A DNA stretch of 53,967 nucleotides from Candidatus Tepidiaquacellales bacterium OLB4/UTCHB1 (GTDB lineage Bacteria > Bacteroidota > Ignavibacteria > Tepidaquicellales > Tepidaquicellaceae), in assembly GCA_002050165.1 (NCBI GenBank), contig MWSW01000017.1, positions 1 to 53,967 of the forward strand. The letters are read 5' to 3'. Shown here one piece after another: positions 44,681 through 51,978 of this stretch (position 1 is the first letter of the stretch; each line of letters opens with the position of its first letter). The notes beneath the pieces are model-generated. The model did no database searches, was not told where the DNA came from, and was given only the letters and a program-made list of their open reading frames with translations. Position numbers and translations under genes: made by a program.

Positions 44681-46036
44681 CTAAAAGAATTTTGAAATAT
44701 TGTATGCGCTGGTAATTGCTGATTCTATCGTTGCAGGTAATCCTGTATTTGTCCAATCGCCGGCAACGTAAAGATTTCCTATGTTACAACTTGCATCAAC
44801 TCTGTATTTGTAACTTTCATTATCAGGAATAAATGTTGCTCGTTTTTCTTTAATAACTTTCACACCTTTCAATGATAATTTTTCAATTCCATCAAAACAC
44901 AATGCGAGCTCCTTCATTGCGAGATTTGAAATATGAGCTTTCTCCTCTGCCGTAATTGTATCACCACTATCAAGTTTTATAAAATCAGAGCCACTTATTA
45001 TTAACGATAAGTGTACATTACTTCGCCTGAACACCCACTGAATTTTAGTCCCGATCAAACCGTTCATACCTAATGAATTCAGTGGAATCATAGTTTCAGG
45101 AACGGGTTCATTAAAGAATACATGTATCGAAGTAATGGATGATGCACGCAACATATCTGAATCTTTAAAATTCCCGGGATATTCTTTTTCATCAAATAAT
45201 CGTTTAAAGCTAAAAAACGGAACACCTGAAATAATAAAATCACATTCTACTGCTTCGTCATTTTCTAGAATAACAGAAGAGACATATCCATTTTCTGAAA
45301 CAATTCTTTTAACCCTCGAACCAGGTTTCAAATCAACTCCCCTGTTGCTGAGATAAGTTAACGCCGGATCAATAAACAATTTATTCAAATCTGTTTTTGG
45401 GATTATCAGGTTTGAGGTTTTTCGCCCTGAAAACCCATGTTTTAAAATTTCAACAAACATCTTCGCTGATACTTTTGTGGCTGGTGAGTTAAAGACTGCA
45501 TAGATAAATGGATTCCAAAAATATTTTCTTATACATTCCGATTGTTTTAATCTCGTCAAAAGTATATCGGCTGATACTGATAGTAGATATTCGTCATTAA
45601 ATTTTTCTACATTGATTAATCTCAAAACATGTATCAGCTTAATCTTGTCCGTTAGCCTTATTGCGTTATATTTCCATAAAGCGAAAATAATATTAAACGG
45701 AGCAATCACTCCGGGAACCTTCAGAACAAACGTTTCTCCGGAGATATCAATAAAATTAATCTCAAGATTCTCCTGAACATTTAACAGATTGGAACTTCCG
45801 ATTGTTTTTAAATAATTGAAAGTATTTTTATACCAGCCTGCAAGAATATGTTGCCCGTTATCAAAGAACGTATCGTAGTTTTTATCGAAATAACTGTAAG
45901 TTCTACCACCAAATTTAGGTGAAGCCTCTAAAATAGTAATATCATATTGATTCTCATCATCAGCGTTTTTTATGAATACAGCGGAAGATAAGCCCGCAAG
46001 CCCGCCACCTATTATTAATATTCTTTTCCTTTTCAC
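44681..46036 (-). CDS. hpnE: Hydroxysqualene dehydroxylase (HpnE-like FAD amine oxidase)
   Basis: The 451-residue flavoprotein has the dinucleotide-binding motif IIGGGLAGLSSAV at its start and the HpnE-typical KFGGRTYSY and FDNGQHILAGWY. A C-terminal FAD segment reads NLYVAGDWTNTGLPATIESAITSAY. In the bacterial three-enzyme route it reduces hydroxysqualene to squalene. It overlaps hpnD by 4 bases, and the order hpnC-hpnD-hpnE is the usual one. Carotenoid desaturases are the nearest alternative, but the neighbours favour squalene. Confidence 0.9.
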   Translation of the reverse strand: MKRKRILIIGGGLAGLSSAVFIKNADDENQYDITILEASPKFGGRTYSYFDKNYDTFFDNGQHILAGWYKNTFNYLKTIGSSNLLNVQENLEINFIDISGETFVLKVPGVIAPFNIIFALWKYNAIRLTDKIKLIHVLRLINVEKFNDEYLLSVSADILLTRLKQSECIRKYFWNPFIYAVFNSPATKVSAKMFVEILKHGFSGRKTSNLIIPKTDLNKLFIDPALTYLSNRGVDLKPGSRVKRIVSENGYVSSVILENDEAVECDFIISGVPFFSFKRLFDEKEYPGNFKDSDMLRASSITSIHVFFNEPVPETMIPLNSLGMNGLIGTKIQWVFRRSNVHLSLIISGSDFIKLDSGDTITAEEKAHISNLAMKELALCFDGIEKLSLKGVKVIKEKRATFIPDNESYKYRVDASCNIGNLYVAGDWTNTGLPATIESAITSAYNISKFF

Positions 46037-46917
46037 TGAAACTCCCGTCTTGGATCTTCAGCATTGTACAATAACTTGTATTTGTACAACGTAACAATTG
46101 CAATTCGTACTTTAGTAAATTTCGAGAGTTTTACATCGTAGTTGAGCACGTCGTAGCTTAATGCCTTAATCTTCAGAAGAATTTTATGGTAAATCTCTTC
46201 CATAATTTTCGCTGAAACCATTAATCCCTTATCTTCACTTTTTAAATAACTGTTCGCAATATCATAATAGCGCTCCGCACGTTTATATTGATAGTTCATT
46301 AAATCCCTGAACTCACGATTGTACTTATTCTCAAAAAGCATTTTCTCAGTGTAACCAAATTTCGCCATTTCATCCAGAGGGAGATAAATCCTGTTTTTAA
46401 CTGAATCGGTTTTTACATCCCGCATAATATTGGTTAGTTGAAGCGCAACCCCAAGATTCATTGCATATTTTTTCGTGTCTTGAGAATGATAACCAAAAAC
46501 TTCGAGACACATCAGACCAACAGTTGCAGCAACTTTGTAACAGTATTCTTTCAGTTCTGAAAAATCATTGAACCTGTTCTTTTTAATGTCCATTTCCATA
46601 CCGTCTATCAAATCGTGAAAGGGTTCAACAGGTATTGAAAACTTCCGTCGGATTAAATCTACTTTCTCAATAAACGTGTCCTCATAAATTCCACTGATTG
46701 CCTTAGTAAATTTCTCTCTCCACTCATCGAGATTTTTAAGTTTCTCATCCGGTGAATGCTTATCATTATCAACTATGTCATCAGTCTTCCTACAGAAAGC
46801 ATAGATTGTGTTTAGTGCGTCATTTTTCTCCCCTGAAAGTACTGAAAATGAGTAAAGGAAATTTGTATTGCTCGACTCTGCTACTTTACGGTGTTCATCT
46901 TTAAATGAATCTTTCAT
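46033..46917 (-). CDS. hpnD: Presqualene diphosphate synthase
   Basis: The 294-residue all-helical prenyl synthase has the two aspartate-rich motifs that bind Mg-diphosphate: the first in AFCRKTDDIVDND (about 43-55), the second in LTNIMRDVKTDSVKNR. YNREFRDLMNYQYKRAERYY is typical of the HpnD branch of squalene/phytoene synthases. It joins two farnesyl diphosphates into presqualene diphosphate, the first committed step. It overlaps both neighbours by 4 bases, so the three squalene genes are tightly coupled. A phytoene synthase is the alternative, disfavoured by the hpnC and hpnE neighbours. Confidence 0.91.
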   Translation of the reverse strand: MKDSFKDEHRKVAESSNTNFLYSFSVLSGEKNDALNTIYAFCRKTDDIVDNDKHSPDEKLKNLDEWREKFTKAISGIYEDTFIEKVDLIRRKFSIPVEPFHDLIDGMEMDIKKNRFNDFSELKEYCYKVAATVGLMCLEVFGYHSQDTKKYAMNLGVALQLTNIMRDVKTDSVKNRIYLPLDEMAKFGYTEKMLFENKYNREFRDLMNYQYKRAERYYDIANSYLKSEDKGLMVSAKIMEEIYHKILLKIKALSYDVLNYDVKLSKFTKVRIAIVTLYKYKLLYNAEDPRREFQ

Positions 46918-47795
46918 AAACCTGGGAGTAAAGTTTTACAAGCAATTTTAAATTTACCGGCATTATTCAGCGTTACACGGTTTTTCAGAACCCGGTAATC
47001 AATGCTTCTGATCAAATCCAAAATATAATTCCCACCAAGATACGTTGCCTTTAATTCTAATCTGAGCCTGCCTTTAACTTCATTTAGGATTGGAGCTCCA
47101 CTTTTGAAAATATCTTCAGTTTGATGTATGAGCGACCCAATCATCCTGATAAAATTATTGTTTTCCCTACCAGCAAAAAGATCATCGTATGAGTATCCAA
47201 ATTTTTTCATCTCAGTTGAGGGAATATATACCCTGTTTAAAGTCAAATCTACCGATACGTCCTGCCAGAAATTTGTGAGTTGCAGCGCAGTACAAATTCT
47301 ATCGGAATATGAAAATAAATTCATATCCCTTGACTCATCGTAACCAAATATTGTCAGGACAATACGTCCAACCGGATTTGCTGATCTTGAAGAATAATCC
47401 GTTAATTCTTCAAAAGTATCGTATCGGTTTTTAACAGAATCCTGTTTGAAAGCAGAAAGTAAATCTGTAAGATAAGTTAACGGAATTTTACCCTTATCTA
47501 TCGTATAAAAAAGCGCAGGCAAAAATTTACTAAATCCAAAACTATCCGGATTTAGATTTCCGGATACAAGCATTTCATTTAGTGAATTAAGTTTCTCTAG
47601 TTTCTCTTCCTGCAAATACTCCGGGTTGTCAGCAATATCGTCTGCGCTTCTTGCAAATGCGTAAATTGAGTAAACTAAATCTCTCTTATTTTTCGGAACC
47701 AGAATTGAACCTACAGGAAAATTCTCGTAATGAGATTTTGCAAGGTCCCTGCAATATTTCAAAGAGCGAATAACTATGTCATTCTCTGTGACCAA
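46914..47795 (-). CDS. hpnC: Hydroxysqualene synthase
   Basis: The 293-residue protein is a squalene/phytoene-synthase fold enzyme with the HpnC-typical opening ENFPVGSILVPKNKRDLVYS. AFARSADDIADNPE and LTNFWQDVSVDLTLNRVYIP are the two metal-binding regions. HpnC converts presqualene diphosphate to hydroxysqualene. Its ATG at 47795 has a GAGA site a few bases upstream and it leads the hpnCDE set. Squalene is a precursor of hopanoids or sterols, but no squalene cyclase is in the window. Confidence 0.9.
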   Translation of the reverse strand: MVTENDIVIRSLKYCRDLAKSHYENFPVGSILVPKNKRDLVYSIYAFARSADDIADNPEYLQEEKLEKLNSLNEMLVSGNLNPDSFGFSKFLPALFYTIDKGKIPLTYLTDLLSAFKQDSVKNRYDTFEELTDYSSRSANPVGRIVLTIFGYDESRDMNLFSYSDRICTALQLTNFWQDVSVDLTLNRVYIPSTEMKKFGYSYDDLFAGRENNNFIRMIGSLIHQTEDIFKSGAPILNEVKGRLRLELKATYLGGNYILDLIRSIDYRVLKNRVTLNNAGKFKIACKTLLPGL

Positions 47796-47822
47796 AAAGA
47801 AATAATTAATTTGAATGAGTAA

Positions 47823-48263
47823 TCAGATTCTCCAGACGGAGTTAATGGCAAGTGTTCGATGAACAGTATTTATATCGAACGTTTGAGATAAAGTGTTGTA
47901 CTTTATATTGAGTTGAATTTTTGTTGAATTAAGTAATTTCAGTAGAGAATAAGACAAACGCTTAAAATATCCGTTTATCCTGGTAATCGGTTCATACTTG
48001 CGACTTAACGCAGGATCTGACGGGTTGTAATAAAATGAAAAAAAGCATGAAACCATGAGGCTAATTGAAAAGACTATCCATCTCGTTGTAGTACTCTTAT
48101 CCTCGGTTTCTATGTTGCGCCAGTAAAAGTTGTAAAATATTCTGCGATAAAATTGTATCTGAAAAAGATTGTGCGAACACCAAATTAAATGATAAAGGTA
48201 CTGGTATCCCAAAATATAATCACTGGCATAGAAATAATTTAAATATGAGATGAGAATATCCAC
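47823..48263 (-). CDS. Doubtful small reading frame upstream of hpnC
   Basis: A 146-codon frame with a GTG start, 27 bases upstream of hpnC on the same strand. The product is rich in Tyr, Phe, Asn and Ile, with one hydrophobic stretch (WIVFSISLMVSCFFSFYY) and a basic C-terminal part ending NSVWRI. It has no recognisable domain, and the ribosome binding site is weak. It may be a divergent gene, a remnant or chance. It is listed because the interval is otherwise empty for nearly 600 bases. Confidence 0.3.
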   Translation of the reverse strand: MDILISYLNYFYASDYILGYQYLYHLIWCSHNLFQIQFYRRIFYNFYWRNIETEDKSTTTRWIVFSISLMVSCFFSFYYNPSDPALSRKYEPITRINGYFKRLSYSLLKLLNSTKIQLNIKYNTLSQTFDINTVHRTLAINSVWRI

Positions 48264-48340
48264 AGCCTAACTTACGTCATTAGATTTGAAATGTCAATCA
48301 ATTTACGATTTCTCTTTTGTTAAATTAACATTATTATTTT

Positions 48341-48375
48341 TTAAAGCGGGACAATACTACCTGGTCCCGCTTTAA
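48341..48375 (-). terminator. Strong hairpin after a T9SS cargo gene, no T-tract
   Basis: TTAAAGCGGGAC (48341-48352) and GTCCCGCTTTAA (48364-48375) form a perfect 12-base stem with an 11-base loop, 6 bases after the stop of the minus-strand gene ending at 48382. On the minus strand it is followed by A residues rather than T, so termination would have to work without the usual U-tract. Confidence 0.65.
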
Positions 48376-48381
48376 TTAAAA

Positions 48382-50388
48382 TTACTTTACCAAAAGCATT
48401 CTTCGTGTTGATACAAAACCTTCAGTTCTCAACGAATAAAAATAAACTCCACTGGGTAGCCGTGATGCATCAAATATAATTGAATGGTTCCCCGACTTCA
48501 TAAAACCCTCTGCGAGTTCGTAAATATCATTACCCAGCACGTCAAATACTTTTAGGGAAATTTTTGTATCAACGGGTAACGAAAATTTAATTTCGGTCGT
48601 TGGATTAAACGGATTCGGGAAATTCTGATACAAACTGTATTCTTCCGGTATTTCCGTTTCTGTTTGATGTACACCTACTGTATTAGTAACTACAAGTTGA
48701 AAGCTCCTGGTATGAATTCGAACATTATTATTTTCCGTTCCGGTAACATTTATAGTGTAATTACCAAGTGGTACATCTCCCGATACTTGATATGCAATTT
48801 CAGTTGAGCCGGGAAAAGTACTCACAGTACTTTGAGAAAATGTTAACCCGATTGTCCCGCTTGAGGGTACAGGGGTAACGTTCGCGGTGAAGTTTACGGT
48901 TCCGCTATACGGTCCCATTACAGGCAACTGTACTGTGTTAGACTTTTGACCACCAGGTGCAACCGAATCGGAGGACTTTGAAAATTGAATACCGAAATCG
49001 GGTAATTGCGCAGTAAAAGCGTCAAGCGTATTGAATCGTCCATCAGTCCAATACGGAAGTACGACACTTTTGCCTGAAATTTCCTGGTAATCACCGAGAT
49101 ACTTTGCTTCCCCGCTACCCTGACCAACCGCGACACTGTTCGGATTGAATGGCTGGTTTGAAACTTTAATGTTTGCTTGAAATGATACTCCACCGTCAGT
49201 TGAAACGGCGCAATAAGTTTCAGTTAGAAGATTATTGGGATCATTTCTTGAATCGTACCACATTACCCAGACCCATCCGTTATTATCCACGCATACATCA
49301 GGCATCCACTGATCTCGTAAATTTCCGAAAGCATCATCATTTACCCTTACCGGTGAAAATGTATTCCAAGAGACTCCACCATCAGTTGACCTTACCATAA
49401 ATATATCTGCTACATCCGGACCGGGTGGATTAGTACCATACACCATATAAACATTACCGCGGTGGGGACCATTTGATAAATCACATGCGAGCATGGGAAA
49501 CCCGTTAACCCTTATATTATTTTTAAGCACGTATCTTCCAACTGAGGAGTTAAATGTACCCGGATCGCTGTATGATCCGGCTATACCACCCAAATCAAAC
49601 GACACTCCACCGTTTGTGGAAACTTTACAAAAAGATTCGCTTCCCCCTCTCCATGCAAGATAAACTCTCCCATCAGGGCCGACTGCAATATTTGAACCTT
49701 GTGCATTCCCGGGCCCAAAGATTGTAACCGGAGTTGACCATGTGATGCCCTGGTCAGTACTTCGTAAAAACCGGATTCTTACAGGTTGAGAAAAATCACT
49801 GTAAGACATATAAAGGTTATTTGAATATGGACCACCGGTTTGATCGGCAACCATCCACTCTTTATCAACTCCACCGCTCTGAACAAAAGCATCACCAAGA
49901 TTTACCCAATTCGCGCCTTTGTTAGTAGATTTATAAACTCTGATTGTAACAATTTGTCCACCCGATTGTCTCATAGCGCAATAATAAGCATTCCCAAGGC
50001 TGTCGAAACACACTACAGGGTCACCTGCATTAAAAAATGTACTTGTTCGGGTCCAGTTCCTTCCACCGTCAGTAGTATAGTACATATTTAACGATGACAT
50101 AACTGACCCGTTATCTGTTGCAACAAAGTTCAGCGGATCTCTTGGATTTACCGCTATGGTAGTTTCTGCAAACCCGGGTGAAAGTGTTACTTCGATATTA
50201 TCGAATGGTCCAACAGATACAACCGCATCGGTTTCAGATGGTACCTGCTTAAACGGTGGATAAACTTTTTTCACCAGAGGTTTTTGAATGAAATCTGCAG
50301 GAGGTTGAATTTGGTCGGGATCAATCTGAGAAAATATTGTTTGCGAGAAGAAAAGTGATACAATTACCACCAAGAAATTCGTTTTCAT
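48382..50388 (-). CDS. Secreted T9SS cargo protein, sialidase-like Asp-box propeller
   Basis: The 668-residue protein (ATG at 50388; a TTG precedes it directly) has a signal peptide (residues 1-21, ending TIFSQ). A propeller with about six Asp boxes follows (TDGGRNW, TNKGANW, TDQGITW, TNGGVSF, TDGGVSW, TDGGVSF), with VAVGPDGRVYLAWRG-like strands between them. A beta-sandwich linker (about 480-575) and a type A sorting domain (about 580-668; NFPNPFNP, LKVFDVLGND, PSGVYFYSLR) complete it. An extracellular sialidase-like or adhesive role is possible, but the Arg triad of sialidases cannot be assigned by eye. A perfect hairpin follows the stop. Confidence 0.9.
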   Translation of the reverse strand: MKTNFLVVIVSLFFSQTIFSQIDPDQIQPPADFIQKPLVKKVYPPFKQVPSETDAVVSVGPFDNIEVTLSPGFAETTIAVNPRDPLNFVATDNGSVMSSLNMYYTTDGGRNWTRTSTFFNAGDPVVCFDSLGNAYYCAMRQSGGQIVTIRVYKSTNKGANWVNLGDAFVQSGGVDKEWMVADQTGGPYSNNLYMSYSDFSQPVRIRFLRSTDQGITWSTPVTIFGPGNAQGSNIAVGPDGRVYLAWRGGSESFCKVSTNGGVSFDLGGIAGSYSDPGTFNSSVGRYVLKNNIRVNGFPMLACDLSNGPHRGNVYMVYGTNPPGPDVADIFMVRSTDGGVSWNTFSPVRVNDDAFGNLRDQWMPDVCVDNNGWVWVMWYDSRNDPNNLLTETYCAVSTDGGVSFQANIKVSNQPFNPNSVAVGQGSGEAKYLGDYQEISGKSVVLPYWTDGRFNTLDAFTAQLPDFGIQFSKSSDSVAPGGQKSNTVQLPVMGPYSGTVNFTANVTPVPSSGTIGLTFSQSTVSTFPGSTEIAYQVSGDVPLGNYTINVTGTENNNVRIHTRSFQLVVTNTVGVHQTETEIPEEYSLYQNFPNPFNPTTEIKFSLPVDTKISLKVFDVLGNDIYELAEGFMKSGNHSIIFDASRLPSGVYFYSLRTEGFVSTRRMLLVK

Positions 50389-50401
50389 CAAATGAGATTT
50401 T

Positions 50402-50435
50402 AAAAAAACCCTTCCAGCAAGAGCTGAAAGGGTTT
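50402..50435 (-). terminator. Intrinsic terminator for the Asp-box gene at 50456-51808
   Basis: AAACCCTT (50406-50413) pairs with AAGGGTTT (50428-50435), extended inwards by CAGC/GCTG after one mismatch, and on the minus strand it ends in a run of about seven T (50402-50408). It lies 20 bases after the stop. Confidence 0.88.
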
Positions 50436-50455
50436 ATGAAGATTTTATAATAAGT

Positions 50456-51808
50456 TTACTTTACAAGCATTAATTTTTTTGTATCGGAGAAACCATCTGC
50501 AGTAAGTTTATAGAAATAAACTCCTGAAGTAAGGTTTGACGTTGCTGCAAATTGTTCACTGTAATTACCCGCAGGAAGGTATTTATTTACTATTGAGGCA
50601 ACCTCTTGACCAATTGAATTAAACACTTTTAAAGTAACATGCGACGATTTCGGAATTGAGAAATTAATCGTTGTTACAGGGTTAAAGGGATTCGGGAAAT
50701 TTTGCTGAAGTTTGAATTCAGTTGGAATTTCAGAATTAACCGGGTTTAGTGAAGTTACCATATCTACCAGCTTAATTACACTTCCATCTCCAGCCACTGC
50801 GTAACCATAAATTGTATTACCATCCTTAAAAAACTCCATATGGGTTAAACCGGTAATTCCACCGGTCGTCATGGTACTCCACGTAACTCCGCCATCGGTA
50901 CTTTTCTTTACTACTCCGGAGGCACCTGTTTCACCGGAAATATAAACTATATCAGTCCCTTCAATCCATTTTACTGTCCCATAACCTGTTACATCTCCAC
51001 CTGTATTAACGGAAGTCCAGGTTTGTCCGCCGTTTGTTGTTCGAGCAACGTTCGGCAATGAGGTATTTGATATTGCAATCCCTCTGAGTTTGTCGGTACT
51101 CATTGCAAAACCGGAAATGAAACTGCCCGCAATTCCCAGGTTTCCAACATTCCATGTAGATCCACCGTTTGAAGTATAATATACTCTTGAAGCACCTGCA
51201 TTCATACCAAATCCGTACCATTGGTCATCTATAACAACTATAGAATTTTGAGCGGATGCAGCGCCTGAAACTCCCGGAGGGTTAGTAACTGTCCATGTAA
51301 CTCCTCCATCAGTTGTAATGGGTAGATAATAAGGTTGACCTGCTCCTAAAGGTGGATCGGATTCGGTAACACCGAACATCGGATTTGTTTTTGAAAAAAC
51401 TATTCCGTTAATGAATCCTGCAGAACCACCGGTTGAACCAAGAACGGTCCACGTAGCACCTCCATCGGTTGTTTTATAATATGAAGCATTCCCGCCTGCT
51501 CCACCTACTGCGCCACCGTCACCTGTAAAAATTGTGTTGGCATCTTTCATCCAGATACAATAAAACTCTAAAGTACCTAAACCGGTAGTACCTAAAGTTG
51601 TCCAGTTTACGCCACCGTTTATACTAAGATATACTTTCGGTTGTCCATTCGGACCACCACCGATTGCAACAGTATTTGGACCTGACACGCTAATGCTCGG
51701 AAAAGAACCAACACCAGTTTGAAATCCTACAAATTGCCACTGCGTAAGTGCAAAATTTGAGAGGAAAAATGTTAACACAGTAAAGAAAAGTAATTTTTTG
51801 AGTGCCAT
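50456..51808 (-). CDS. Secreted T9SS cargo protein with YCF48/Asp-box repeats
   Basis: The 450-residue protein has a signal peptide (residues 1-22, ending ALTQ). A single propeller with about six Asp boxes (INGGVNW, TDGGATW, TDGGVTW, SNGGSTW, TNGGQTW, TDGGVTW) is of the YCF48/BNR kind. A type A sorting domain follows from about 360 (NFPNPFNP, LKVFNSIGQEV, TSGVYFYKLT). It starts at 51808 with a very good ribosome binding site (AAGGAG, 6 bases before ATG) and has its own terminator, so it is likely an independent, well-expressed gene. The partner or substrate is unknown. Confidence 0.9.
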   Translation of the reverse strand: MALKKLLFFTVLTFFLSNFALTQWQFVGFQTGVGSFPSISVSGPNTVAIGGGPNGQPKVYLSINGGVNWTTLGTTGLGTLEFYCIWMKDANTIFTGDGGAVGGAGGNASYYKTTDGGATWTVLGSTGGSAGFINGIVFSKTNPMFGVTESDPPLGAGQPYYLPITTDGGVTWTVTNPPGVSGAASAQNSIVVIDDQWYGFGMNAGASRVYYTSNGGSTWNVGNLGIAGSFISGFAMSTDKLRGIAISNTSLPNVARTTNGGQTWTSVNTGGDVTGYGTVKWIEGTDIVYISGETGASGVVKKSTDGGVTWSTMTTGGITGLTHMEFFKDGNTIYGYAVAGDGSVIKLVDMVTSLNPVNSEIPTEFKLQQNFPNPFNPVTTINFSIPKSSHVTLKVFNSIGQEVASIVNKYLPAGNYSEQFAATSNLTSGVYFYKLTADGFSDTKKLMLVK

Positions 51809-51920
51809 TGTTTGCTCCTTTTTTTAGTTTGTGCATTTTATGATTAATTTAAAGAAAATTCAAGTTCAATTTATTCAACCTAAATTTTATGATTAAATTT
51901 TATTTCCAGAATTATCTATA

Positions 51921-51952
51921 AAAAAGGCAGAACAAAATATCGCTCTGCCTTT
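51921..51952 (-). terminator. Intrinsic terminator for the right-edge T9SS gene
   Basis: AAAGGCAGA (51923-51931) and TCTGCCTTT (51944-51952) form a perfect 9-base stem with a 12-base loop. On the minus strand the stem runs into T residues and then TATAG. It is 27 bases after the stop of the gene ending at 51979. Confidence 0.82.
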
Positions 51953-51978
51953 AACCAATTGCTTCCCCCTATAACAAA

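Noticed and set aside
44681-47795. Carotenoid (crtB/crtI) cluster
   Set aside because: Two non-identical squalene/phytoene-synthase-like genes followed by an HpnE-like flavoprotein in this order fit hpnCDE; the ENFPV and FDNGQH motifs are HpnC- and HpnE-like.
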